A DNA stretch of 64,000 bases from Cryobacterium psychrophilum (GCF_004365915.1 NZ_SODI01000001.1:1302001-1366000), one strand, 5' to 3'; numbered from the stretch's first letter, positions 26,896-36,028 are shown. Notes: generated from the letters alone by a model not told the origin. A program made the numbers and translations.

Positions 26896-28392
26896 CTAGT
26901 GCGACGTTGCCCTCGTCGCCAGAGCGCGTCGTCTGAGTGGTGAACCTGGCTTCAATGGTGATTTGCTGACCAGGCGAATCGGAGCGCGGGCGGTGTCGAC
27001 CGTTGGCGGTGGGATGAGCCAGTACTCGGTGCCCGTGCGTCTGATCTTCCACCCGTCATTGTGCAACCGAAGGTGATCGCGGGCGCAGAGCAGGATGCCG
27101 TCACTGACGTTGGTCAGGCCCCCACCGTCCCAGCCGTGCAGGTGGTGGGCTTCGGAATAGGAGGGCGGTCGGTGGCACTCCGGCCACATGCAGCCGCCGT
27201 CGCGGAGCGCCAATACTGCGCGTTGCGCCTGGGTGAAGAGACGTTGCTCGCGTCCGACGTCGAGCACGGTGCCGTCCCGGCTGAACAGCACCGGTATGAA
27301 ACCGGTGTTACAGACTGACCGGTCGATCGTGGTCGTCGGAACCGCGTCCGGGGAGCCTTCGATGAACCCGTTTCCCGGCAGTAGTGGGCTCGAGGCGCTC
27401 TGCCCGGGTGCCGGTGCTGGGGCCTCAATGACGACGAGTTTGACGGAGGGGCGGATACGGCCGAACAGTGTGCCGGGGTCGGCGGCCGCGGCGACTTTGA
27501 TCACCTCGATCAGAGCCTCGGCGGCGATCTGGTCCGTTGACCGCGGGTCGGCGATGATGCGCTGGGCCCGCTCCTTCTCGCCCTTCTCCACGAACCGAGG
27601 ACCACCTTGGCGCGGGCCGGTGATCTGCAACAGGAAGTCCTTGAAATACGACCCGTTCTCCGGATCCAGTTCGAAGCTCCCGTGCAACATCCCGTCGGGC
27701 TTGTCCCAGACCCGGAGGTACTGGCGGGCTCGCATGGCGTCGGCGCGGGAGGCGATGCCGGCGGCATCAATGGAGTCTCGGCACTGCCGCGCCACCTTTG
27801 CGGCCTGGTCGGCGTTCAGGGAACGGCACTCGGCAATCAGCGCGACGACCGCGTCGGCGAGCATCTCATCGGTCACCCCGATCGCCGGTTCGCCGAGGCC
27901 GCGGCGAAGGGCGGTCGCGGCGTCGGTGCTGAGGGTTCCGTCGGTAACGGCGGCGCCAAGCGGCGCGAACCACGGCATGTGCACGGCTACCGGCGGCGCT
28001 TCCGGATGAGCCAGGGCCAGCCGGTCGGCCTGCTCCTGCCTGGCCCGGGCGGTTTCGGCCTCGGCGGCCATCGTGCCGGCCTCGATCAGGCGGCGGGTAT
28101 CCGCTTTGGTGCTCCCACCACCGCCACCCAGGGCCTGGACGTAGTCCTCTGCGGTGCCGTAGCCCTTCTTGCGCGCGAGGCCTTCCCGGCCGAGCGCCCA
28201 GTCGGAGCGGGAGGCGACGTTCGCCGCCGACAGCGCGACGTACTTGGCGACCTCGCGAGCGTGCTGCGCGATGGCCCGATGGGTGTTCTCCGACCCGTCG
28301 TCGGACAACTCCGCGAAAGACGCCGCGGATATACCCGACCGGGCCAGAGACCCGGTCAGATCAACGAAAACACCGTCAATGGTGGTTGTCAT
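26896..28392 (-). CDS. DUF222/HNH endonuclease-like protein (13E12 family)
   Basis: 498 residues. A long N-terminal DUF222 region is followed by a C-terminal HNH domain (about residues 410-465): CMWPECHRPPSYSEAHHLHGWDGGG, then N and H residues and LLCARDHLRLHNDGW with the metal-binding Cys pairs. Proteins of this family are multi-copy in many actinobacteria and often show strain-to-strain variation; their role is unsettled. There is no Shine-Dalgarno sequence; CACACT sits six bases before the ATG. It is convergent with galK and interrupts otherwise metabolic genes. Confidence 0.85.
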   Translation of the reverse strand: MTTTIDGVFVDLTGSLARSGISAASFAELSDDGSENTHRAIAQHAREVAKYVALSAANVASRSDWALGREGLARKKGYGTAEDYVQALGGGGGSTKADTRRLIEAGTMAAEAETARARQEQADRLALAHPEAPPVAVHMPWFAPLGAAVTDGTLSTDAATALRRGLGEPAIGVTDEMLADAVVALIAECRSLNADQAAKVARQCRDSIDAAGIASRADAMRARQYLRVWDKPDGMLHGSFELDPENGSYFKDFLLQITGPRQGGPRFVEKGEKERAQRIIADPRSTDQIAAEALIEVIKVAAAADPGTLFGRIRPSVKLVVIEAPAPAPGQSASSPLLPGNGFIEGSPDAVPTTTIDRSVCNTGFIPVLFSRDGTVLDVGREQRLFTQAQRAVLALRDGGCMWPECHRPPSYSEAHHLHGWDGGGLTNVSDGILLCARDHLRLHNDGWKIRRTGTEYWLIPPPTVDTARAPIRLVSKSPLKPGSPLRRRALATRATSH

Positions 28393-28476
28393 GAAACAAG
28401 TGTGACACCACCCACCGACACTGAGCCGGCGGCCAATGGCGGGCTCAACCTCGTCACTCGTGGCGCGGGGCGCCGG

Positions 28477-29754
28477 TCACATCGCCTCGCGCAGCGCCTC
28501 GGATGCTGCCACCCGGGCTTCCGGCGCCGCACCACGCAGGTCGCGCACGATCCCGGCGCCGCGCTGCTGCAGCTCGGCGACCGAGGACACCCCCACAAGA
28601 GTCATCGTGCGCCGCAGCTCCTCGGCGAGGATCTCGATCACCCGACTCACCCCTGGCGAACCGGCGGCGGCAAGCCCGTACAGGTAGGGCCGGCCGACCG
28701 AGCAGGCGTCCGCGCCGAGCGCGAGCGCCTTGACGATGTCGCTGCCCCGCCGGATGCCGGAGTCGACGATCAGTTCGAGTCCGCCGCCGACGCGCTGGCG
28801 GGACTCCTCCAGCACGTCCATCGGGCTGAGCATGTGGTCGAGCTGGCGGCCGCCGTGGTTGCTCAGCTGCACCGCATCCATTCCGATCTCCTGCGCCCGG
28901 GCCACGTCGTCGGGGTTGACGCACCCCTTGAGGATGATCTTGCCCGGCCACATCGCGCGCAGGGTTTCAAGGTCCGCCCAGCCGCGGCTGGCGTCGGAGT
29001 GCCCGAGAATCTGCTGCCACACCGAGGGGGTCACGAGCCCCGCATCCGTTCCGGCCGGTTCCAGGTTGGGGAAACGGAGGCCGTCGGCGCGGAGGAAGTT
29101 CATCCACCAGCCGGGTCGCGCCGCAATGCCCAGCAGTGACGCGAGGGTCAGCGCTGGCGGCGCCGTGAAGCCGTTCTTCCGGTCGCGTTCCCGGGAGCCG
29201 AGGGCGCGGGTGTCAACGCCGACCAGGAGCGCCCGGTATCCCGCGGCCGCGCAGCGGTCGAGTTTCGCCTGCTGGTAGCCCATGTCAGAGGAGAGACCGA
29301 TATTGAACCAACGTTCCAGTCCGGGCGATTGCGCAGCCACGTTCTCCATGGAGACCGTACTCAGGCCCGCCAGCCCGTAAGGCACGCCGGCCGCGGCGGC
29401 CGCCCGGGCCACGGCGAGTTCGCCTTCCGGGTGGAACAGACGCGTCGCACCGGTCGGGGTGAGCGTCAGGGGCAGGGCGCTGACCCGGCCGAGCACGGTC
29501 GTCGTGGTGTCCGGTCCCGTCACGGGACCCCACTGCGGCATGAGCCCCCAGCGGTCGAAGGAGTCACGGTTGCGACGCAGCGTGACCTCGTCTTCGGAAC
29601 CACCCTCGAGATAGTCGAAGATTCCCGGCGGCAGCGCACGCTGGGCGGCGGCGCGGTATTCGGCCACGTTGTACGCGCTCGCCAGCACCCGACGGGATCG
29701 GGACAGAACGGGCGCCTGCACCTGAACGAGCTGCCGCACCTCACGAAGTTTCAC
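28477..29754 (-). CDS. FMN-dependent alpha-hydroxyacid dehydrogenase/oxidase
   Basis: 425 residues, of the glycolate oxidase/L-lactate dehydrogenase/lactate monooxygenase family. FDYLEGGSEDEVTLRRN near residue 45, the substrate-binding and catalytic SNHGGRQLD near 315, the FMN-phosphate loop VDSGIRRGSDIVKALALGA and GRPYLYGLAAAG are present. It oxidises an L-2-hydroxy acid at the FMN. Substrate is not readable from motifs; L-lactate or mandelate-type acids are the usual choices. GTG at 29754 follows AGGAAGAGG. Divergent from the PucR gene, which likely controls it. Confidence 0.85.
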   Translation of the reverse strand: MKLREVRQLVQVQAPVLSRSRRVLASAYNVAEYRAAAQRALPPGIFDYLEGGSEDEVTLRRNRDSFDRWGLMPQWGPVTGPDTTTTVLGRVSALPLTLTPTGATRLFHPEGELAVARAAAAAGVPYGLAGLSTVSMENVAAQSPGLERWFNIGLSSDMGYQQAKLDRCAAAGYRALLVGVDTRALGSRERDRKNGFTAPPALTLASLLGIAARPGWWMNFLRADGLRFPNLEPAGTDAGLVTPSVWQQILGHSDASRGWADLETLRAMWPGKIILKGCVNPDDVARAQEIGMDAVQLSNHGGRQLDHMLSPMDVLEESRQRVGGGLELIVDSGIRRGSDIVKALALGADACSVGRPYLYGLAAAGSPGVSRVIEILAEELRRTMTLVGVSSVAELQQRGAGIVRDLRGAAPEARVAASEALREAM

Positions 29755-29814
29755 GAAACGCCTCTTCCTGTTGCCAATCCCCCGGTTACGGGGGTCGAAC
29801 CCTGCCGGCCAGCC

Positions 29815-29820
29815 TAGAAT
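29815..29820 (+). promoter_or_regulatory. -10 box of the pucR-type gene
   Basis: TAGAAT directed at the PucR-type regulator; the expected transcription start (about 29827) lies just before the palindrome at 29829. Confidence 0.5.
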
Positions 29821-29828
29821 CACTCAAC

Positions 29829-29847
29829 GGCACACACTATGTGTGCC
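29829..29847. promoter_or_regulatory. perfect palindrome GGCACACA-CTA-TGTGTGCC at the pucR promoter
   Basis: Two 8-bp arms that are exact complements flank a 3-bp spacer, immediately after the presumed start of transcription of the PucR-type gene and in the divergent region with the FMN dehydrogenase. It looks like an operator for a dimeric regulator. Confidence 0.6.
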
Positions 29848-29874
29848 TCGACGAAAATGATGGATCGGATTGTC

Positions 29875-31512
29875 ATGAACTACCAAAAGGTGAGGGAACC
29901 GGCGACCGTCAGCCTGCCGCTGCTGGCCGAGGTCTGCCGCTCGTTCGGACCCGACATCCTCAGTCTCGTCGAGGATCCCGCCGAGGAACGGACGCCCGTG
30001 GCCGGGTGTGTGCTCTACGACCGGTTCGCTCCCCCCACCCCGTTTCCGGGCGCGATCGCCCTTGCCGTGGGCCTCGACCTCGCCGATGACCAGCTACCGG
30101 AGCGGCTGCGCGACCTCGCGGCCGCCGGCTATCTCGGCCTTGTCTACAAGCAGCACGGCCGCCCCGATGCCGGATTGCGCAGCATGGCGCGCTCGAACGG
30201 GGTGGCGCTGTTGCGCGCCTCCGACGCGGTGCCGTGGGACCAGCTCACCGAGATCCTTACGGCCGCCATCATCCCGCACGGGGCGTCCGTGCGCACCCTC
30301 GTCGATATTCTGCCGGGTGACCTGTTCGCGCTGGCGAACACGGTCGCGTCGCTGACCGGGGGCGCCGTCGCCATCGCCGACCCCGAGCAGACGGTGCTGG
30401 CATATTCAACCCTGCCCGGACAGCCCATCGACGACACTCGGCGCAATTCGATCCTGCAGCTGCACGTACCCCACTCTGAGCAGAACGATCTCGACTATCG
30501 GCGCGTGCACGCCGCCAGGGACGTCGTCAGCGTCGCCCCTGGCGCGCAGTCGCTCACCCGGTCGGCGGCGGCGATCAGAGCCGGAAGCGTGGTGCTCGGG
30601 TCGCTCTGGGTGATCGATGCCGACAACGACCACGACCCCCAGACCGCCCGGCTCTTGCTCGAGGCAGCCAACGTGGCCGCCCTGCACCTGCTGCACCGGC
30701 GCACCCACTCGGCATCCGGGCGCGACCGCCAGATCAGCCTCGTGCGGCCGCTCCTGTTCGAACCCGACCGCGCGGAGCTGTCGGCCACACAGCTGGGCAT
30801 CGCGGCGGAGTCGGTGCGGATCGTCGCGCTCACCGCTGGCGGGCCGACCGGTTCCGCCCCTGCCGCCCTGCAGGCCAGCCTGCTCGTCTTCGACACGGTG
30901 CGCACGGCGTGTGCGGTGTGGCTGCCCACCGCGGTCTGCGGCCTCGCGGACAATGTGGTCTACATCGTGCTTCCGCAATCCGCGACGGCTTCCTTCGCGT
31001 TCCAGCGCGAGGCCATCCTGCGCATCACCCACCACGCACGCCGCCTGCATGGCCGCCCGATCCTGGCCGGGTTCGGCCGCACGACGCCGATCGGCGCGGT
31101 CCCCGAGTCGCGCGCGGACGCCGAGGTGGTTCTCGCCGCGCTCCTGCGCGACGTCGAGGAGGGCCGGTTGCGCGTCGACTCCGACGACATCGTCGCCGAC
31201 CAGCAATCCCTCGGACCGAGGCTGCAGCTGCGCCAGATCTGTGCAGACCTGCGCGCGGCGGGGCACCTGCCCGGCGCCGACGCGACCCGGATCAGTGACC
31301 ACGATTCTCGTAAGAAGACCGCGTTCGCGGAAACGATCCGCACCTACCTGGACTGCGACGCGAATGCCATCGAGACGGCTCGACGGCTCGGCCTGCACGC
31401 CAACACGGTGCGCTACCGATTGTCCAGGGTCGAATCGCTGTTCGGCGTTCGTCTCGACGACCCGGACAGCCGCCTCCTGCTCTGGCTACAGCTCTGGGCG
31501 CAGGGCAACTAG
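29875..31512 (+). CDS. PucR-family transcriptional regulator
   Basis: 545 residues from the ATG at 29875, chosen because GGATCGGA lies in front of it; an earlier ATG at 29839 falls inside the operator-like palindrome. The N-terminal purine-catabolism-like region is followed by a GAF-like middle and the C-terminal PucR helix-turn-helix (TARRLGLHANTVRYRLSRVESLFGVRL). Such regulators control amino-acid, purine or hydroxy-acid catabolic genes next to them. Here the likely target is the divergent FMN-dependent dehydrogenase. Confidence 0.85.
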   Translation: MNYQKVREPATVSLPLLAEVCRSFGPDILSLVEDPAEERTPVAGCVLYDRFAPPTPFPGAIALAVGLDLADDQLPERLRDLAAAGYLGLVYKQHGRPDAGLRSMARSNGVALLRASDAVPWDQLTEILTAAIIPHGASVRTLVDILPGDLFALANTVASLTGGAVAIADPEQTVLAYSTLPGQPIDDTRRNSILQLHVPHSEQNDLDYRRVHAARDVVSVAPGAQSLTRSAAAIRAGSVVLGSLWVIDADNDHDPQTARLLLEAANVAALHLLHRRTHSASGRDRQISLVRPLLFEPDRAELSATQLGIAAESVRIVALTAGGPTGSAPAALQASLLVFDTVRTACAVWLPTAVCGLADNVVYIVLPQSATASFAFQREAILRITHHARRLHGRPILAGFGRTTPIGAVPESRADAEVVLAALLRDVEEGRLRVDSDDIVADQQSLGPRLQLRQICADLRAAGHLPGADATRISDHDSRKKTAFAETIRTYLDCDANAIETARRLGLHANTVRYRLSRVESLFGVRLDDPDSRLLLWLQLWAQGN

Positions 31513-31514
31513 CT

Positions 31515-31538
31515 CGGCCGGGCCCGCAGGCCCGGCCG
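31515..31538. terminator. bidirectional terminator pucR/solute-binding protein
   Basis: A perfect 10-bp GC inverted repeat (CGGCCGGGCC with its complement, loop CGCA) lies between the two convergent stop codons. Confidence 0.75.
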
Positions 31539-31554
31539 CGCCGTCGCGCCGGGA

Positions 31555-32451
31555 TCAGCCCTTGGTCGCGGCGTTGATCGTGATCGTCTCGAGGCCGCCC
31601 GCCGCAACGCCCCAGTCGTCGAGGATCGCCTGGTAGCTGCCGTCGTCGACCATGGACTGCAGCGCCGCCTGCACCGCTTCGGCCATTCCGGAGTCCTTGG
31701 CGACGGCGAACCCGTACGGGGCCACTTCGAAGCTCGTTCCGGCCAGCTGCAGGCGTCCGTCGAGCTGGTCGATCGCGTAGAGGGTCACCGGGGAATCGGC
31801 GCTGAAGGCCACGGCCTGACCGAGCACCACCGCGTTAGCGGCGGTGTCCTGGGTGTCGTAGGGCTTCTTGTTGATCGGCGGCAATCCCGCGGCCACGCAG
31901 GCCTCGCTCTTCGCCGGGATCTCCACCGTGTCCTGGTAGGTGGTGGCCTGCACTGCGACCGTGAGCCCGCAGGCGTTGTCGGGATCGACATCCGTTCCCG
32001 ACGCGGAGGCCCACTGAATTCCGGCCTCGTAGTAGTTAATGAAGTCGACCTGTTTCTCGCGCTCCACGTTGTCGGTGAAGCTGGATGCCCCCACGTCGAT
32101 GCTGCCGCCCTTGATGCCCGGGATGATGGACTCGAAATTGGCCACGCTGATGTCGGCAGTGAGGCCGAGTTTGCCGGCAATGGCATCGGCGAGGTCAATG
32201 GTCCAACCGATCGGCTCGCCTGCATCGTTCTTGTACTCGTTGGGGGCGTAGTTCGGGCTCGTACCGAAGACCAGGGTTCCCGAGGCGCCAACGCCCTCAG
32301 GCAGCAGCGCGGCGGCGGCGGCATCCGCAGCGACAGTCCCGGTCGACCCATTATCGGCCGTGCTCTCCGGGGCCGTCGAGTTGTCGACGCAGCCGGAGAG
32401 CAGGAGTACGGCCGCAGCCGCGAATACCGGAATGGTGGATCGTACGCGCAT
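31555..32451 (-). CDS. ABC transporter solute-binding lipoprotein (family 3, amino-acid type)
   Basis: 298 residues with a signal peptide ending in the lipobox LSGC. The mature part shows the type-3 periplasmic binding fold: GTLVFGTSPNYAPNEYKND, WTIDLADAIAGKLGL, SIDVGASSFTDNVEREKQVDFINY and DDGSYQAILDDWGV. It should capture a polar amino acid or related compound at the outer membrane face. No permease or ATPase gene is adjacent, so it is an orphan. Start ATG at 32451 is behind GAAGGAAA. Confidence 0.85.
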   Translation of the reverse strand: MRVRSTIPVFAAAAVLLLSGCVDNSTAPESTADNGSTGTVAADAAAAALLPEGVGASGTLVFGTSPNYAPNEYKNDAGEPIGWTIDLADAIAGKLGLTADISVANFESIIPGIKGGSIDVGASSFTDNVEREKQVDFINYYEAGIQWASASGTDVDPDNACGLTVAVQATTYQDTVEIPAKSEACVAAGLPPINKKPYDTQDTAANAVVLGQAVAFSADSPVTLYAIDQLDGRLQLAGTSFEVAPYGFAVAKDSGMAEAVQAALQSMVDDGSYQAILDDWGVAAGGLETITINAATKG

Positions 32452-32533
32452 GGGGGTTTCCTTCGTCGACGCTGAAACTGTGGAGTAAAAGCGAGCCTAG
32501 GTTTCGGGCAGTACCACTGCTATGGATCTTTCC

Positions 32534-32562
32534 ACTATAAGAAGCACCGGGCATTGTGAGAA
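32534..32562 (-). promoter_or_regulatory. promoter of the solute-binding protein gene
   Basis: On the minus strand TTCTCA (32557-32562) and TATAGT (32534-32539) are separated by 17 bp, followed by an 80-nt leader with a ribosome binding site. Confidence 0.6.
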
Positions 32563-32576
32563 CCTACCAAGGCCAG

Positions 32577-33053
32577 TCAGGGTTCGACCGCTGTGGCCGC
32601 GCCTCCGGTGACGCGCAGGAGTTCGGCAAACGTCGTGGGGAATACGGTGTGCGCATGTCCGGCTGCCGCCCAGACCACGGAAAACTCGGCCAACTCTTCA
32701 TCGACGAGGGTGCGCAGCGGCGACGGATGCCCCACCGGGGCGACCCCGCCGATCACCTGCCCAGTGGCCGCCTTCACCAGCTCCTTCGAAGCGCGCCCGA
32801 TGGTACCGCCGAGCCGCTCCCCGAGGAACCGGGTATCCACCCGGTGCGCTCCCGACGTGAGCACGAGCAGTGGCTCTCCGTCGAGGGTAAAGATCAGGGA
32901 ATTGGCGATCGCCCCGACCGGGATGCCGAGGGCCGCCGCGGCAGCCGCTGCGGTCGTGGCCGCCTCGTCGAACCAACGGATCTCCGGATCAAGCCCGTGC
33001 TCGTTGAGCGCGGCCCGGACCCGGTCCACTGCGACATGTTCGGTGTTCACCAT
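32577..33053 (-). CDS. YbaK/EbsC-type aminoacyl-tRNA deacylase
   Basis: 158 residues. The YbaK fold is shown by AANSLIFTLDGEPLLVLTSGAHRVD, and by TGQVIGGVAPVGHPSPLRTLVDEEL, in which the GG.xPVGH segment forms the active site. Relatives hydrolyse mischarged Cys- or Ala-tRNA(Pro); the specificity of this one is unknown. The ATG at 33053 follows a TAGGCT box by six bases, hence leaderless. Divergent from the gamma-carbonic anhydrase gene with back-to-back promoters only 18 bp apart. Confidence 0.85.
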   Translation of the reverse strand: MVNTEHVAVDRVRAALNEHGLDPEIRWFDEAATTAAAAAAALGIPVGAIANSLIFTLDGEPLLVLTSGAHRVDTRFLGERLGGTIGRASKELVKAATGQVIGGVAPVGHPSPLRTLVDEELAEFSVVWAAAGHAHTVFPTTFAELLRVTGGAATAVEP

Positions 33054-33059
33054 GACGCC

Positions 33060-33065
33060 AGCCTA
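33060..33065 (-). promoter_or_regulatory. -10 box of the ybaK-type gene (leaderless)
   Basis: TAGGCT on the minus strand, six bases before the ATG at 33053. Confidence 0.6.
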
Positions 33066-33083
33066 GGCCGCCGCTACCCCCGC

Positions 33084-33089
33084 TAGGCT
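33084..33089 (+). promoter_or_regulatory. -10 box of the gamma-carbonic anhydrase gene (leaderless)
   Basis: TAGGCT on the plus strand, seven bases before the ATG at 33097; a mirror image of the ybaK-type promoter. Confidence 0.6.
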
Positions 33090-33096
33090 GGCGCTT

Positions 33097-33636
33097 ATGA
33101 CTGCCGATCCCGCCGCACGAATCATTACCCTGCCCGACGCTCCCGCACCCCGGGTGGCCGATTCCGCTTTCGTGGCGCCGGGCGCCGTGCTCGTGGGCAA
33201 CGTCACCCTCGACGACCACGCCAGTGTTTGGTACAACTCGGTGCTGCGCGCCGAACAGGAACCGATCACCATCGGGAAGGGCTCAAACCTCCAGGACAAC
33301 GTCTCCTGTCACGTCGACGTCGGTTTTCCACTCACCGTGGGCCGCAACGTGTCTGTCGGGCATGGCGCCGTGCTGCACGGGTGCACGCTTGAGGACGGCG
33401 TGCTCGTGGGCATGTCAGCCACCGTCATGAATGGCGCCGTCATCGGCGCGGGGTCGCTGGTGGCCGGCGGCGCCGTCGTGCTCGAAGGCGCGATCATCCC
33501 GCCGGGTTCCCTCGTGGCCGGAGTGCCCGCCAAGGTGCGCCGCGCCTTGAGCGACGAGGAGGTCGCCGGCCTGCTGCACAACGCCGAGACCTACCTGCAG
33601 CACACTGCCCTGCACCGGGCGGCCCTGGGCCAGTAG
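33097..33636 (+). CDS. gamma-carbonic anhydrase family protein
   Basis: 179 residues of a left-handed beta-helix with hexapeptide repeats. The family pattern is intact: VWYNSVLRAEQEPITIGKGSNLQDN, the metal-ligand His in SCHVDVG, and VGHGAVLHGC with the other two His. A C-terminal helix follows. Members bind zinc or iron; many bacterial copies have weak or no carbonic anhydrase activity and may be acyl-CoA-binding enzymes, so the reaction is uncertain. Leaderless start. Confidence 0.88.
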   Translation: MTADPAARIITLPDAPAPRVADSAFVAPGAVLVGNVTLDDHASVWYNSVLRAEQEPITIGKGSNLQDNVSCHVDVGFPLTVGRNVSVGHGAVLHGCTLEDGVLVGMSATVMNGAVIGAGSLVAGGAVVLEGAIIPPGSLVAGVPAKVRRALSDEEVAGLLHNAETYLQHTALHRAALGQ

Positions 33637-33641
33637 GCGAG

Positions 33642-33679
33642 CGAGACCCCAAACGGCCGCTCCGGGTCACGGGGTCTCG
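33642..33679. terminator. inverted repeat between convergent gamma-CA and folD
   Basis: CGAGACCCC and GGGGTCTCG (9 bp, 20-nt loop) lie between the two stop codons and overlap the start of a dispersed repeat. A bidirectional terminator is likely. Confidence 0.6.
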
Positions 33680-33692
33680 ACAAGCTCGACCA
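33673..33692 (+). repeat. dispersed GGTCTCGACARGCTCGACCA repeat
   Basis: GGTCTCGACAAGCTCGACCA, 19 of 20 positions identical to the minus-strand copy at 16004-16023. It lies between two convergent genes. Confidence 0.6.
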
Positions 33693-33719
33693 ACGAAAGT
33701 GGGGCGCTGACGGCCGCTG

Positions 33720-34604
33720 TTACGGGAGGAGCGATTCCTCGGCGGCCTTGACGACGTTGCTCAGCAGCATGGCGCGGGTCATCGGACCCACTCCACGCGG
33801 GTTCGGCGACAGGTGCCCGGCAACACTCGCCACATCGGGGCTCACATCTCCGGTCAGTCGGCCCTTGCCCGTGACCTTGTCGTGCACGCGGGTGATTCCC
33901 ACGTCCAGCACGGCGGCTCCCGGCTTGATCCAGTCCGCCTGAATGAGGTGCGGCACACCCACGGCAGCCACGACGATATCCGCCCGTCGAACCTCGCCGG
34001 CCAGGTCAACCGTGCGCGAGTGCGTGAGCGTGACGGTGGCGTCGAGACCCTTCCGCGTGAAGAGCAGACCGAGCGGCCGGCCCACGGTGAGGCCCCGGCC
34101 CACGACAACGACCTTCCTGCCCACGATCGGCACGTCATAGCGGCGCAAGAGCTCCACGATTCCGGCCGGCGTGCACGGCAGCGGGGAGCGCAGCTCGCCC
34201 TCGATACCGAGTACGAGACGACCCAGGTTGGTGGGGTGCAGCCCGTCGGCGTCCTTCGACGGGTCGATCAGTTCGAGCATGGCGTTCTCGTTGTGGCCCA
34301 CCGGCAGGGGCAGCTGAATGATGTAGCCGGTGACTTCACGGCTTGCGTTCAGGTCTTTGATCGCGGCGCGAACATCCGCTGACGTAGCCGAACCGGGCAG
34401 ATCGATGCGCAAGGATTCGATTCCCACCTCAGCGCAGTCGCGGTGCTTGCCGGCCACGTACGTCTCGGAGCCGGGGTCGTTGCCCACGAGCAGGGTCGCC
34501 AGACCCGGGACGACTCCGTGCGAGCGCAGCGCCGCGATACGGTCCACGAGCTCGGACTTGATCTGCGACGCGGTCTTGACCCCGTCAAGGGTGATTGCCA
34601 CCAT
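33720..34604 (-). CDS. folD: methylene-THF dehydrogenase/methenyl-THF cyclohydrolase FolD
   Basis: 294 residues. It interconverts 5,10-methylene-, 5,10-methenyl- and 10-formyl-tetrahydrofolate using [25 protein letters not shown] contains the Tyr/Lys catalytic pair region, [11 protein letters not shown] and the NADP loop [17 protein letters not shown] follow, then [10 protein letters not shown] and [18 protein letters not shown] at 34604 follows AAAGGAAC. It is the second gene after glyA, 125 bp apart, so serine-derived one-carbon units flow directly to it. Confidence 0.94.
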   Translation of the reverse strand: MVAITLDGVKTASQIKSELVDRIAALRSHGVVPGLATLLVGNDPGSETYVAGKHRDCAEVGIESLRIDLPGSATSADVRAAIKDLNASREVTGYIIQLPLPVGHNENAMLELIDPSKDADGLHPTNLGRLVLGIEGELRSPLPCTPAGIVELLRRYDVPIVGRKVVVVGRGLTVGRPLGLLFTRKGLDATVTLTHSRTVDLAGEVRRADIVVAAVGVPHLIQADWIKPGAAVLDVGITRVHDKVTGKGRLTGDVSPDVASVAGHLSPNPRGVGPMTRAMLLSNVVKAAEESLLP

Positions 34605-34642
34605 CTTGGTTCCTTTGTTCATGTGCACGTTGTCACTACGAA

Positions 34643-34713
34643 ACGACGGAGATTCCAGGACGATCCTGGGCAGCGGATGCGCGCCGCCCCTCCCTCTGGA
34701 AATCTCCGCCGTT
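34643..34713 (-). terminator. long hairpin between glyA and folD
   Basis: AACGGCGGAGATTTCCAG (34696-34713, minus strand) pairs with CTGGAATCTCCGTCGT (34643-34658) with one bulge. A smaller nested palindrome CCAGGATCGTCCTGG sits in the loop. The hairpin may reduce read-through from glyA into folD or stabilise the glyA end. Confidence 0.55.
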
Positions 34714-34729
34714 GTTGCGCGGTCTGCTG

Positions 34730-36028
34730 CTACTGCTGGAGGCCGGAGTACAGCGGGAAGGCCTGCGTGAGCGTACGAACGCGTGCGCTCAGGGCAGCCT
34801 TGTCGGCGCCGGGCTTGAGGGCCTCAGCAATGACGTCGGCGACCTCGGTGAACTCCACGTCGCCAAAGCCACGCGTGGCCAGCGCCGGCGTGCCAATGCG
34901 CAGCCCGCTCGTGACCATGGGCGGGCGCGGGTCGAACGGGACCGCGTTGCGGTTCACGGTGATGCCCACCTCGTGCAGGGCGTCTTCGGCCTGCTGGCCG
35001 TTGATCTCCGAGTTGCGCAGGTCGGCAAGAACGAGGTGAACGTCGGTGCCTCCCGTGAGTACGTCGATGCCGTGGGCGCGGGTGTCGTCGGCCATCAGCC
35101 GGGCGGCGAGGATGCTGGCACCGCGAAGGGTGCGCTCCTGGCGTTCCTTGAACTCGGGCTCGGCCGCAAGCTTGAACGCGGTGGCCTTGGCGGCGATCAC
35201 GTGCATGAGCGGGCCGCCCTGCTGGCCGGGGAACACGTTGGAGTTGAGCTTCTTGGCCAGGGCCATGTCGCGAGACAGGATGAAGCCGGAGCGCGGACCG
35301 GCGAGGGTCTTGTGCACGGTGCTCGAGACCACGTCAGCGAAGGGAACGGGCGAAGGGTGCACGCCAGCAGCAACCAGTCCGGCGAAGTGTGCCATGTCGA
35401 CCCAGAGGAGCGCGCCCACCTCGTCGGCGATGGCACGGAAGGCTTCGAAGTCGAGCTGACGCGGGTAGGCGGACCAGCCGGCGATGATCACCTTGGGCTT
35501 GTGCTCGAGCGCAGCGTCACGCACCGAGTCCATGTCGACGCGGAACGTTTCCTTGTCGACGCCGTAGGCGACCGGGTTGTAGAGCTTGCCGGAGAAGTTG
35601 AGCTTCATGCCGTGGGTGAGGTGACCACCGTGGGCGAGCTCAAGGCCGAGGATCGTGTCGCCGGGAGTGGCAATGGCGCTCAGCACGGCGGCGTTGGCGG
35701 TGGCGCCGGAGTGCGGCTGAACATTGGCGTATGCGGCACCGAACAGGCTCTTGGCACGGTCGATAGCCAGCTGCTCGGCGACGTCGACGTACTCGCAGCC
35801 ACCGTAGTAGCGGCGTCCGGGGTAACCCTCGGCGTACTTGTTGGTGAGCACGGAGCCCTGCGACTGCAAGACGGAACGCGGCACGAAGTTCTCGCTGGCG
35901 ATCATTTCGAGGTAGTCGCGCTGGCGACCGAGTTCCTGCTCGAGAACGGCGGCGATCTCGGGGTCAACGACCTCGAGTGGCTCGTTGAAGGTGGACGCTA
36001 GCACGGATGAAGCGGCGGAATCAGGCAC
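34730..36028 (-). CDS. glyA: serine hydroxymethyltransferase
   Basis: 432 residues, PLP fold type I. It converts serine and tetrahydrofolate to glycine and 5,10-methylene-tetrahydrofolate. [10 protein letters not shown] and [15 protein letters not shown] are the N-terminal signatures, ANVQPHSGA the cofactor pocket, and the PLP lysine lies in [16 protein letters not shown] near residue 240. GTG at 36028 follows AAGGAG. It is controlled by the ZTP riboswitch in its leader and is followed by folD. Confidence 0.95.
   Translation of the reverse strand: MPDSAASSVLASTFNEPLEVVDPEIAAVLEQELGRQRDYLEMIASENFVPRSVLQSQGSVLTNKYAEGYPGRRYYGGCEYVDVAEQLAIDRAKSLFGAAYANVQPHSGATANAAVLSAIATPGDTILGLELAHGGHLTHGMKLNFSGKLYNPVAYGVDKETFRVDMDSVRDAALEHKPKVIIAGWSAYPRQLDFEAFRAIADEVGALLWVDMAHFAGLVAAGVHPSPVPFADVVSSTVHKTLAGPRSGFILSRDMALAKKLNSNVFPGQQGGPLMHVIAAKATAFKLAAEPEFKERQERTLRGASILAARLMADDTRAHGIDVLTGGTDVHLVLADLRNSEINGQQAEDALHEVGITVNRNAVPFDPRPPMVTSGLRIGTPALATRGFGDVEFTEVADVIAEALKPGADKAALSARVRTLTQAFPLYSGLQQ

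Noticed and set aside
34605..34729. A second folate-sensing riboswitch before folD
   Set aside because: The gap forms a simple hairpin without the conserved pfl or THF-riboswitch bases.
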